Part shown: piece by piece, positions 1-5,420 of the stretch
Numbering within the stretch: position 1 is the first letter of the stretch
Layout of the letters: the number at the start of each line of letters is the position of its first letter
Assembly: GCA_022844575.1 (NCBI GenBank)
Contig: JALHLL010000224.1
Location: 1 to 5,420 of the forward strand
Length of the DNA: 5,420 nucleotides
Source of the DNA: a bacterium
GTDB lineage: Bacteria; Bacteroidota; Ignavibacteria; Kapaibacteriales; UBA961
Reading direction: 5' to 3'
Notes under the pieces: generated by a model
Told to the model about the DNA's origin: nothing
Seen by the model: the letters and a program-made list of their open reading frames with translations, nothing else
Databases searched by the model: none
Program-made: the position numbers and the translations under genes

Positions 1-36
1 ACTTTGGCATCGGCTTTTATATCATATAACACGCTA
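1..36. other. Unassigned left edge
   Basis: Short stretch downstream of the ferredoxin stop. On the minus strand an ATG-Pro-Lys triplet series begins at the very edge (ATGCCAAAG, about 10-2) and could be the start of a next gene in the ferredoxin direction, but nine bases are too few to judge. No terminator hairpin is visible. Confidence 0.3.
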
Positions 37-384
37 TCAGTTTCGTAGCCGAGTAGAGTCAATGGAATTGAGATAATCAACTTTTTCAAGAAGCTTCTCT
101 TCTGTCTCCACATTATGGGGGTCGGGTAAACAGCAATCAACCGGACAAACGGCAGCACATTGCGGTTCATCGTGAAAGCCCTTGCATTCTGTGCATTTGT
201 CGGGTACTATATAATAATAGTCCGCAGACCAAAATTCACCTTTAAAACCGCCGGGAGATGTGGAGTTGGAAAATTGTTCATTACCGAGTTTCCATACCGC
301 ACCCGCTTCATAGATTGCCGTATTAGGACACTCGGGTTCGCAAGCACCGCAATTTATGCAGTCGGAAGTTATGTATATAGCCAT
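37..384 (-). CDS. 2[4Fe-4S] ferredoxin, 115 aa
   Basis: Small soluble cytoplasmic electron carrier expected to bind two [4Fe-4S] clusters. The first motif is CxxCxxCxxxCP with C9, C12, C15 and C19. The second is CxxCx8CxxxCP with C64, C67, C76 and C80, followed directly by V-D-C84-C85. The eight-residue gap in motif two and the acidic, helix-prone C-terminal tail (about residues 88-106) recall the Chlorobium/Allochromatium type of low-potential ferredoxin. About 44 residues separate the two cluster motifs, far more than in classic clostridial ferredoxins; they are rich in Gly, Ser and aromatics (including YYY near 56-58). From memory, Bacteroidota homologues share this insert. The start is supported by an AAGGAAA Shine-Dalgarno seven bases upstream (GG to ATG) and by the family-typical N-terminus MAIYIT. 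It is transcribed away from HU. The redox partner is unknown and none is encoded here. Confidence 0.93.
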   Translation of the reverse strand: MAIYITSDCINCGACEPECPNTAIYEAGAVWKLGNEQFSNSTSPGGFKGEFWSADYYYIVPDKCTECKGFHDEPQCAAVCPVDCCLPDPHNVETEEKLLEKVDYLNSIDSTRLRN

Positions 385-388
385 TGTA

Positions 389-395
389 TTTCCTT
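389..395 (-). promoter_or_regulatory. Ribosome binding site of the ferredoxin
   Basis: Read on the minus strand this is AAGGAAA within a purine-rich run, with seven bases between the GG and the ATG at 384. It is a good Shine-Dalgarno match and fixes the ferredoxin start. Such clear sites are uncommon in core Bacteroidia. Confidence 0.6.
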
Positions 396-416
396 TTTTG
401 TGTCATTGTAACTGTG

Positions 417-424
417 CAAAAATA
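417..424 (-). promoter_or_regulatory. Candidate -7 promoter element for the ferredoxin
   Basis: On the minus strand this reads TATTTTTG, an exact match to the Bacteroidota -7 consensus TAnnTTTG and identical to the element upstream of HU. It would place the transcript start around 408-412, giving a leader of roughly 25 bases that still contains the Shine-Dalgarno. No TTTG is present at the expected -33 distance (around 445-448), so the assignment rests on the -7 octamer and its position only. Confidence 0.4.
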
Positions 425-595
425 AGAGGAAAAAGGCATAGGCGATTGTCGGCATTAGGTATATGGTAAGAGTAAGGCTGTTTCAAGAAGCAAATTCAGT
501 ACTCATGAAATCTAATGTTTTAACCTTTTTGTATGGTGAAAAAAGGCATAAAATCGCTAACAACCTCATAAAATGGTGCTTTGTGATGATTTTTG

Positions 596-627
596 TTTGA
601 TGGCATGCGTTAAAAACTCTATTTTTG
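596..627 (+). promoter_or_regulatory. Bacteroidota-type promoter of HU (TTTG-N20-TATTTTTG)
   Basis: TTTG at 596-599 is followed after 20 bases by TATTTTTG at 620-627. This fits the Bacteroidota housekeeping sigma consensus, TTTG near -33 and TAnnTTTG near -7, with the usual spacing of about 19-21 bases. Transcription would start near 632-635, giving a leader of about 50 bases that carries the GGAG ribosome site. A second TTTG at 592-595 overlaps the region but is 24 bases away, so it is the poorer partner. Confidence 0.6.
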
Positions 628-675
628 CGGCAATATCACGGTAACCCTACACTTCTGTTTAATAACAATCTAATT

Positions 676-679
676 GGAG
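676..679 (+). promoter_or_regulatory. Ribosome binding site of HU
   Basis: GGAG, in the context TTGGAG, ends seven bases before the ATG at 687. This is canonical spacing and supports the chosen HU start. Confidence 0.6.
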
Positions 680-686
680 TTCTCTT

Positions 687-1070
687 ATGAACAAACAAGA
701 ACTAATTGCCGCAGTAGCTGAAAGAGCAGGACTAAGTAAAGTGCAAACTGAGGCAGCACTTTCAGGCATTGTGGAAACTATCTCAAGTACAATTGCTTCT
801 GGTGATCAGGTTGCACTGATTGGTTTTGGTACTTTCAAATCTATAAAACGAGCTGCACGAGCAGGGAAAAATCCTCGCACAGGTGAAAAAATAAAAATTG
901 CAGCGCGTACTCTACCGAAGTTCGATGCAGGTAAGGCATTAAAGGACAGAGTGAACAATAATAAAAAGTCAGCAGCAAAGCCGGCTGCAAAAGTGGCGGC
1001 GAAACCAGCCGCAAAGGCTGCACCTGCAAAGGCAGCGGCAAAACCGGCTGCAAAAGCGAAGAAAAAATGA
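687..1070 (+). CDS. hup: HU-family DNA-binding protein with basic Ala/Lys/Pro tail, 127 aa
   Basis: Histone-like nucleoid protein that binds and bends DNA as a dimer. Residues 1-90 are a complete HU fold: an N-terminal helical part beginning MNKQELIAAVAERAGLS, the GFGTF signature at 46-50, and the DNA-gripping beta arm at about 53-75. The arm contains RAARAGKNPRTGE, in which P63 is the expected intercalating proline. The core closes with FDAGKALKDRVN. Residues 92-127 form an extra low-complexity tail of about 36 residues made of AAKPAAK-like units ending in AKKK. Canonical HU ends near residue 90. Similar lysine-rich tails are known in mycobacterial HupB and in some HU proteins of other phyla, where they add non-specific DNA affinity. 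The start is supported by GGAG at 676-679 and by alignment with the family N-terminus. The gene has its own promoter-like element and an intrinsic terminator, so it appears monocistronic. Whether the protein is specifically HU rather than an IHF-type relative is inferred from sequence type alone. Confidence 0.95.
   Translation: MNKQELIAAVAERAGLSKVQTEAALSGIVETISSTIASGDQVALIGFGTFKSIKRAARAGKNPRTGEKIKIAARTLPKFDAGKALKDRVNNNKKSAAKPAAKVAAKPAAKAAPAKAAAKPAAKAKKK
975..1055 (+). repeat. In-frame imperfect repeats encoding the HU tail
   Basis: The tail of the HU gene is built from near-repeats of GCAAAACCGGCTGCAAAA. One copy at 975-992 (one mismatch) and one at 1038-1055 are exactly 63 bases (21 codons) apart, with degenerate units between them encoding Ala-Lys-Pro-Ala combinations. 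The tail has visibly more GC than the flanking sequence because of its Ala and Pro codons. Such tracts can vary in unit number between strains by slippage or unequal crossover; here that is inference. Confidence 0.7.
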
Positions 1071-1085
1071 TTGTCTCAATGAATG

Positions 1086-1115
1086 AAAGCCGTTCTGCTG
1101 AGCGGCTTTTTTTTT
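1086..1115 (+). terminator. Rho-independent terminator after HU
   Basis: AAAGCCG (1086-1092) pairs with CGGCTTT (1103-1109). Inner pairs T-G, T-A and C-G extend the stem to ten base pairs closed by the tetraloop TGCT (1096-1099). The 3' arm merges into a run of nine T (1107-1115). The hairpin begins 15 bases after the HU stop codon. This is a strong canonical intrinsic terminator, and it ends 28 bases before the proposed pyrB start. Confidence 0.9.
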
Positions 1116-1143
1116 GACTTTTTATTATTTCATGAATAATAGT

Positions 1144-2094
1144 ATGAAACATTTTCCTGAAATCGGGTATAAACATTTAATAGGAATTGAAAATCTTAAT
1201 TATGAGGATATTAGGCAAATATTTCAAACAGCACAATTTTTTTCGGATAATGGTATAAACGGTCATAATAAATACGATTACCTTAATGGTAAAACGATTG
1301 TGCTTGGTTTCTTTGAGTCCAGTACAAGAACCCGATGTTCATTTGAATTAGCGGCAAAACGTCTGGGGGCGGAAACTTTATTATTCCAGCCCCATGGCAG
1401 CAGTATTGAAAAAGGTGAAACACTTATCGATACTCTGGAAACTATTGATGCTATGGGTGTTGATATGTGGGTCGTGCGTCACTCTATAAACGGCTCCATT
1501 GATGAAATGACAAAGAATAGTGCATGTTTATTTATTAATGCCGGCGAAGGTAATAATGAACACCCCACACAAGCTTTACTCGATGCTTTTACTTTATTAG
1601 AAAAATTTCCGACTCTTGAAGGAAAAAAAATATGTATTGTCGGTGATATTGCCCACAGCAGAGTTGCACGCTCAGATATTTTCCTTTTTCAAAAACTTGG
1701 TGCCGAAGTAGGGATATGTGCGCCTGATATTTTTATTCCCGAATTTTTGAATAATTCAGGAATTCATCGTTTTACTTCAATTGATGAGGTTGTAGAATGG
1801 GCTGATATTGTAAATATGCTTCGTATACAAAAGGAAAGAATACATCATAATAATTTGCCGGATACCGGTGAGTTTAATACTTACTATGGAATAAGAGAAA
1901 AACATCTTGTTAAAAAACCTGAATTGATTGTTATGCACCCGGGTCCTGTTAATTACGGAGTTGAAATCGAACACGATGTTGCACATAGCACTCAGTCAGT
2001 TATTCAAAGACAGGTGAGAAATGGAGTAGCGATAAGAATGGCGGTGCTAACCTTATTATCACAAAAACAAGATTCGCTGCGTAAGGAAAAATAG
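1144..2094 (+). CDS. pyrB: Aspartate carbamoyltransferase catalytic chain, 316 aa
   Basis: Transfers the carbamoyl group from carbamoyl phosphate to L-aspartate, the committed step of pyrimidine synthesis; a cytoplasmic trimer in this family. The carbamoyl-phosphate domain carries FFESSTRTR (56-64), SSIEKGETL with K90, R112 in VVRHS, and HPTQALLD (140-147) with H140 and Q143. The aspartate domain carries GDIAHSRVARS (167-177), MLRIQKER (225-232) and HPGPVN (265-270). The usual Arg after HPGPxN is Tyr271 here. Length is normal for the family (about 304-315). Possible starts are TTG 1114, ATG 1132 and ATG 1144. TTG 1114 lies inside the terminator T-run and is unlikely. ATG 1144 is preferred because it leaves ten residues before the conserved HLIGI, as I recall in Bacteroidota homologues; 1132 (320 aa) remains possible. 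None has a Shine-Dalgarno. No pyrI follows, so the chain probably works without the E. coli-type regulatory subunit. No promoter was recognised between the HU terminator and the start. Confidence 0.95.
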   Translation: MKHFPEIGYKHLIGIENLNYEDIRQIFQTAQFFSDNGINGHNKYDYLNGKTIVLGFFESSTRTRCSFELAAKRLGAETLLFQPHGSSIEKGETLIDTLETIDAMGVDMWVVRHSINGSIDEMTKNSACLFINAGEGNNEHPTQALLDAFTLLEKFPTLEGKKICIVGDIAHSRVARSDIFLFQKLGAEVGICAPDIFIPEFLNNSGIHRFTSIDEVVEWADIVNMLRIQKERIHHNNLPDTGEFNTYYGIREKHLVKKPELIVMHPGPVNYGVEIEHDVAHSTQSVIQRQVRNGVAIRMAVLTLLSQKQDSLRKEK

Positions 2095-2112
2095 TAACTG
2101 AAAATTTTTCTT
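2084..2112 (+). terminator. Weak AT-rich hairpin at the pyrB stop
   Basis: AGGAAAAAT (2084-2092) can pair with ATTTTTCTT (2104-2112) through nine pairs including one G-U, around an 11-base loop. It overlaps the pyrB stop codon. The stem is nearly all A-T and no separate T-run follows, so it is at best a weak terminator or a 3'-end stabilising hairpin, and may be chance in AT-rich DNA. Confidence 0.2.
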
Positions 2113-2333
2113 GGATAGACAGAGGCGATGAATGATGTTCAACTTCGCTCTTCACTTGGTTGTTCAATATCCGAATAGGTAATGGATATAATGAATAACG
2201 GAACCTCGGGGGCTGCTATGATGATACAAAAACGTACTGCAATGTAAAATCATATTCAAACACGATGTAAATGAACGAGTACAGTATCTGAAAGCCGTAA
2301 TTTTGTACATATTTTTTTCAATCAGATAGCACA
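2095..2333 (+). other. Intergenic region between pyrB and carB
   Basis: 239 bases with no convincing gene, too short for pyrI or carA. It contains two tandem mini-ORFs, 2128-2178 (16 codons, preceded by AGAGG) and 2182-2247 (21 codons), separated by three bases. Neither resembles a known protein. A six-base inverted repeat ATATCC/GGATAT (2167-2172 with 2184-2189) spans the junction between them. A TAATTTTG octamer near the right end could be the carB promoter. No strong terminator or known pyrimidine riboswitch or PyrR-type structure was recognised. Confidence 0.6.
2298..2305 (+). promoter_or_regulatory. Candidate -7 promoter element for carB
   Basis: TAATTTTG matches the Bacteroidota -7 consensus TAnnTTTG and would place the transcript start about 20 bases before the carB ATG. 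No TTTG occurs at the expected -33 spacing, so confidence is low. If real, carB can be transcribed independently of pyrB. Confidence 0.3.
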
Positions 2334-5300
2334 ATGCCAAAAAGAACAGATATACAATCCATACTTGTCATCGGGTCAGGTCCGATAGTTATAGGTCAAG
2401 CGTGTGAATTTGACTACTCAGGTACGCAAGCGTGTAAAGTACTACGTGATGAAGGATTTAGAGTGATTTTGGTCAACTCTAATCCCGCAACGATTATGAC
2501 CGATCCGCATATTGCAGATGCGACGTATGTGGAGCCGATTACGGCGGACTATATAGAAGCTATTATTCAGAAGGAGAAACCGCAAGCAATTCTGCCTACA
2601 ATGGGCGGGCAAGTTGCCCTTAATGCAGCACTTGATTTACATAATAGGGGTATTCTCGATAAATATAATGTAGAGCTTATAGGTTCAAAGGTTGAATCCA
2701 TACGAAAGGCTGAAGATAGGGAGTTGTTTCTTGAAGCAATGAAGCGATGCGGTTTGGAAATGCCGAAAGGGGCATTTGTTGAGAACTATGAAGAAGGTTT
2801 ATCACTTGTTGATGAAATCGGTTTTCCGGCAATTATTCGCCCATCTTTTACACTTGGGGGTACAGGTGGCGGTATTGCCTATAATATGGAGGAATATCGC
2901 GAGAAATTGAAAGCCGGTCTTTTGGCAAGTCCTGTGCAAAGGGTTTTGGTTGAAGAATCTATTCTGGGATGGAAAGAATATGAACTGGAAGTAATGCGCG
3001 ATACAAAAGATAATTGCGTAATAGTATGTTCTATCGAAAATTTCGACCCTATGGGTGTTCATACAGGGGATTCAATCACTGTTGCTCCTGCGCAAACTCT
3101 TACCGATAGGGAATATCAGCTAATGCGTGATGCCGCTTTGGCTATTATGCGTGAAATAGGTGTGGAAACCGGTGGCTCTAATGTTCAGTTCGCTATCAAT
3201 CCGCGTGATGGCAGGATGACTGTAATAGAAATGAATCCTCGTGTTTCAAGAAGTTCGGCTCTTGCTTCGAAGGCAACAGGATTTCCTATTGCAAAAATCG
3301 CGGCTAAACTTGCAGTCGGATATACGCTCGACGAAATACTGAATGATATTACGAAGAAAACCCCCGCCTGCTTTGAACCTTCGATCGATTATGTCGTTAC
3401 TAAAATACCGCGTTGGGATTTTGAGAAATTCCCTGAAGTAGATGATGTACTCGGTGTGCAAATGAAGTCTGTAGGTGAAGCAATGGCTTTCGGTAGAACA
3501 TTTAAGGAGTCTTTTCAAAAAGCAATCAGAAGTCTGGAACAAAATAGATTCGGTTTTGGGTTTGATAAAGACTTTTATTTTGATTCGGGGGAAATAACTG
3601 ACTATGTCCATGAGAAATTGAAAGCGCAGTTACGTATTAGGCATTCACGATCAATATTTGACCTGTGTGATGCTTTACGGTACGGTTATTCAACTGATGA
3701 GATATTTGCTTTAACAAAATATGACCCTTGGTTTATAGAACAGTGCAGGGAAATTACTGACGCTGCTAAGGAATTAGAGAGTAGGGTTAAGGATGGCTTT
3801 TCTGCGGATGACATGAGTTCCGATGAGTTAAAGTATTATAAGCAATTAGGCTTTTCTGATGTCCAACTTTCATATATATTGTCAAAGACTGAAGAAGAAA
3901 TAAGGCAATTAAGAAAAAAATTACATGTGATACCGGTATTCAAAACCGTTGATACATGTGCCGCCGAATTTGAATCCGAAACTCCTTATCATTATTCTAC
4001 TTATGAAGATGAAAATGAATCTGTAAGAACTGATAAAAAGAAAGTAATCATTCTGGCAAGTGGCCCTAACAGGATAGGGCAGGGGATAGAGTTTGATTAT
4101 TGCTGCGTACAGGGTGTATTTGCAGCAAGAAAAGCGGGTTGGGAAGCAATTATGATTAATTGTAATCCCGAAACGGTTTCTACTGATTATGATACAACCA
4201 ATAAACTCTATTTTGAGCCATTGACATTTGAAGATGTAATGAGTGTCATTGAATTTGAACAACCGGATGGCGTTATCGTTACATTCGGCGGACAAACCCC
4301 TTTACGCCTTTCACAACGTTTACTTAATGCAGGGGTATCTTTGCTCGGAACATCGCCGGAAGGAATTGATTTGGCAGAAGATAGAAAACGGTTCGGTGCT
4401 CTTTTGGATGAGCTCGGAATTCCGTGTCCTCCATGGGGTACCGTTACAACCGAAGAGGAAGCGGTAATAGTTGCTGATAAGGTTGGATATCCTGTTCTTG
4501 TACGCCCAAGCTATGTGCTTGGAGGCAGGGCAATGTTTATTTGTTATCGTGAAGAATCGCTACGAACGGCAATTCAAAAGGCATTAGAAGCATTTCCCGA
4601 CCGCCCTGTTTTAATAGACCATTTTCTTGAAAATGCTTATGAGTTTGATGTAGATGCTGTCGCTGATGGCGAACAGGTTGTTATTGGCGGCGTAATGCAA
4701 CATATTGAGGAAGCAGGTGTGCACAGTGGAGATTCATCGTGCGTGCTACCGCCTTATACGATTACGAATGAACAATTCGATATGCTAACTTCTTTTACAA
4801 AAAAGTTAGCAAAAAGGTTAAATGTTATCGGATTATTGAATATTCAGTATGCGATGCAAAACGGTAATATTTATGTTCTTGAGGTAAACCCGCGTGCTTC
4901 ACGTACAGTACCGTTTGTTGCGAAGGCAACGGGTGTACAGTTAGCACAATTTGCTACAAGAGTAATGTTAGGTGAAAAAATATCGGATTTGGGAATCAGA
5001 GACTTTTCTCTTTCTGCAAAAAGAGTCGCAATCAAAGAATCCGTGTTTCCGTTTACAAAATTCCAACGTGTTAATGTATTCTTAGGTCCCGAAATGCGCT
5101 CAACAGGTGAAGTAATGGGGATAGATGTTTCATTTGGTGCCGCTATTATAAAATCACATATTTCCAGCGGAAATAGGTTGCCGACAAAAGGAATGGTGTT
5201 CATATCGCTCAATAATCAGGATAAAACAAAAAGAGCTATTATGTTGGCTAAGGGTTATCAGGAAGCCGGCTTTACAATATGTGCCACCACGGGGACTTCA

Positions 5301-5420
5301 AATTTCCTGATGGAGAATGGGGTGGAAGCAAAGCCCGTTTTGAAACACTATGAAGGCAGACCAAGCATTATAGACTTGATGAAGAGCGGAGAGGTACAAA
5401 TTGTAATCAACACCCCGCTT
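2334..5420 (+). CDS. carB: Carbamoyl-phosphate synthetase large subunit, C-terminus cut by window edge
   Basis: Uses two ATP, bicarbonate and ammonia (delivered by the glutaminase CarA) to make carbamoyl phosphate for pyrimidine and arginine synthesis. The frame is open for 1029 codons to the window end; E. coli CarB has 1073, so roughly 40-60 residues are missing. The start MPKRTDI is nearly identical to E. coli CarB. The carboxyphosphate half (about 1-402) has GPIVIGQACEFDYSG, R129, R169, the glycine loop TLGGTGGGIAYN, and EMNPRVSRSSA with E299 and N301, numbered as in E. coli. An oligomerisation region follows (about 403-565). The second, carbamoyl-phosphate half (about 571-948) has SGPNRIGQGIEFDY, R684, R724 in RPSYVLGGRAM, and EVNPRASRTVPF with E850. 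It runs nine residues ahead of E. coli numbering, with the extra length in the linker region. The MGS-like allosteric domain starts near 949 and keeps ATTGT (984-988), which aligns with the E. coli nucleotide-effector site. There is no Shine-Dalgarno before the ATG. No frameshift or missing catalytic residue was seen. Confidence 0.97.
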   Translation, partial: MPKRTDIQSILVIGSGPIVIGQACEFDYSGTQACKVLRDEGFRVILVNSNPATIMTDPHIADATYVEPITADYIEAIIQKEKPQAILPTMGGQVALNAALDLHNRGILDKYNVELIGSKVESIRKAEDRELFLEAMKRCGLEMPKGAFVENYEEGLSLVDEIGFPAIIRPSFTLGGTGGGIAYNMEEYREKLKAGLLASPVQRVLVEESILGWKEYELEVMRDTKDNCVIVCSIENFDPMGVHTGDSITVAPAQTLTDREYQLMRDAALAIMREIGVETGGSNVQFAINPRDGRMTVIEMNPRVSRSSALASKATGFPIAKIAAKLAVGYTLDEILNDITKKTPACFEPSIDYVVTKIPRWDFEKFPEVDDVLGVQMKSVGEAMAFGRTFKESFQKAIRSLEQNRFGFGFDKDFYFDSGEITDYVHEKLKAQLRIRHSRSIFDLCDALRYGYSTDEIFALTKYDPWFIEQCREITDAAKELESRVKDGFSADDMSSDELKYYKQLGFSDVQLSYILSKTEEEIRQLRKKLHVIPVFKTVDTCAAEFESETPYHYSTYEDENESVRTDKKKVIILASGPNRIGQGIEFDYCCVQGVFAARKAGWEAIMINCNPETVSTDYDTTNKLYFEPLTFEDVMSVIEFEQPDGVIVTFGGQTPLRLSQRLLNAGVSLLGTSPEGIDLAEDRKRFGALLDELGIPCPPWGTVTTEEEAVIVADKVGYPVLVRPSYVLGGRAMFICYREESLRTAIQKALEAFPDRPVLIDHFLENAYEFDVDAVADGEQVVIGGVMQHIEEAGVHSGDSSCVLPPYTITNEQFDMLTSFTKKLAKRLNVIGLLNIQYAMQNGNIYVLEVNPRASRTVPFVAKATGVQLAQFATRVMLGEKISDLGIRDFSLSAKRVAIKESVFPFTKFQRVNVFLGPEMRSTGEVMGIDVSFGAAIIKSHISSGNRLPTKGMVFISLNNQDKTKRAIMLAKGYQEAGFTICATTGTSNFLMENGVEAKPVLKHYEGRPSIIDLMKSGEVQIVINTPL

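Larger units (their letters stand above)
385..686. other. Divergent intergenic region between ferredoxin and HU
   Basis: About 300 bases without a credible gene. It holds the ferredoxin ribosome site and -7 element on the left, and the HU promoter and ribosome site on the right. The middle (about 430-590) is AT-rich. It contains an 11-base direct repeat AAAAAGGCATA at 430-440 and 540-550, and a weak hairpin CCTTTTT/AAAAAGG (524-530 with 540-546). No tRNA-like or other recognisable RNA fold was seen. The only ORFs are very short and unsupported. Confidence 0.7.

Noticed and set aside
160..411. Plus-strand 83-codon ORF over the ferredoxin
   Set aside because: It is antisense to a clearly recognised ferredoxin with all cluster cysteines; its length is a shadow effect.
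369..455. Minus-strand 28-codon ORF with a hydrophobic stretch overlapping the ferredoxin start
   Set aside because: The proposed ferredoxin promoter lies inside it, it has no ribosome site, it runs out of frame into the ferredoxin, and it resembles nothing known.
524..546. Hairpin CCTTTTT/AAAAAGG between ferredoxin and HU as a terminator
   Set aside because: It is a weak AT-rich 7-bp stem with a 9-base loop and no T-run, and the flanking genes diverge, so no transcript needs to end there.
1114..1131. TTG codon at 1114 as the pyrB start (326 aa)
   Set aside because: It sits in the U-run of the HU terminator, has no ribosome site, and adds residues absent from the family. ATG 1144 or 1132 fits better.
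1114..1142. E. coli-like promoter TTGACT-N17-TAATAG
   Set aside because: Its transcript start would fall at about 1148, after the likely pyrB start codon, and its -35 box overlaps the terminator T-run. The other promoters in the window look Bacteroidota-type.
841..1176. Minus-strand 111-codon ORF over the HU tail and pyrB start
   Set aside because: Its Leu/Pro/Gln-rich sequence is the reverse reading of the Ala/Lys/Pro repeats; it is antisense to HU and has no homology I recognise.
2802..5212. Several 74-124 codon ORFs (both strands) inside carB
   Set aside because: carB is continuously open and aligns along its whole length with E. coli CarB, including all catalytic residues, so these are shadow ORFs.
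1..5420. Search for a novel defence, mobile or RNA-guided system
   Set aside because: All substantial coding space is explained by four well-known housekeeping families. No transposase, integrase, toxin-antitoxin, spaced repeats or structured RNA was seen.

Overview
This is an ordinary chromosomal window of about 5.4 kb carrying four housekeeping genes. In order they are a 2[4Fe-4S] ferredoxin on the minus strand, a divergent HU-family nucleoid protein with an Ala/Lys/Pro-rich tail, aspartate carbamoyltransferase (pyrB), and the large subunit of carbamoyl-phosphate synthetase (carB). CarB runs off the right edge. I see no mobile element, CRISPR array, tRNA, rRNA or defence-like gene, and no convincing undescribed system.

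The window suggests a moderately AT-rich bacterium of the Bacteroidota/Chlorobiota (FCB) group. Three things support this. The ferredoxin has the long inter-cluster insert and the C-terminal PVDCC motif that I associate with Bacteroidota-type ferredoxins. The HU gene is preceded by TTTG-N20-TATTTTTG, which fits the Bacteroidota promoter consensus (TTTG near -33, TAnnTTTG near -7), and the same -7 octamer lies upstream of the ferredoxin. PyrB also has the HPGPxN-type C-terminal motif and the short N-terminus that I recall from that group. Clear Shine-Dalgarno sequences before the ferredoxin and HU are less typical of core Bacteroidia and could point to a deeper FCB lineage. The exact taxon cannot be read from the sequence.

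Layout: 1-36 holds nothing assignable. 37-384 (-) is the ferredoxin. 385-686 is a divergent intergenic region with a promoter-like element for each side. 687-1070 (+) is HU, followed by a strong intrinsic terminator at 1086-1115. pyrB (+) begins only about 16-28 bases after that terminator and ends at 2094. 2095-2333 is non-coding, with a candidate carB promoter near its end. carB (+) starts at 2334 and is open to 5420 (1029 codons, missing roughly the last 40-60 residues).

Functionally, carB and pyrB encode successive steps of de novo pyrimidine synthesis: CarB (with the glutaminase CarA, not in this window) makes carbamoyl phosphate, and PyrB joins it to aspartate. The ferredoxin (electron carrier) and HU (DNA compaction) are neighbours without an evident functional link. 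No pyrI regulatory subunit is next to pyrB, so any allosteric control visible here is at CarB, through its C-terminal MGS-like domain.
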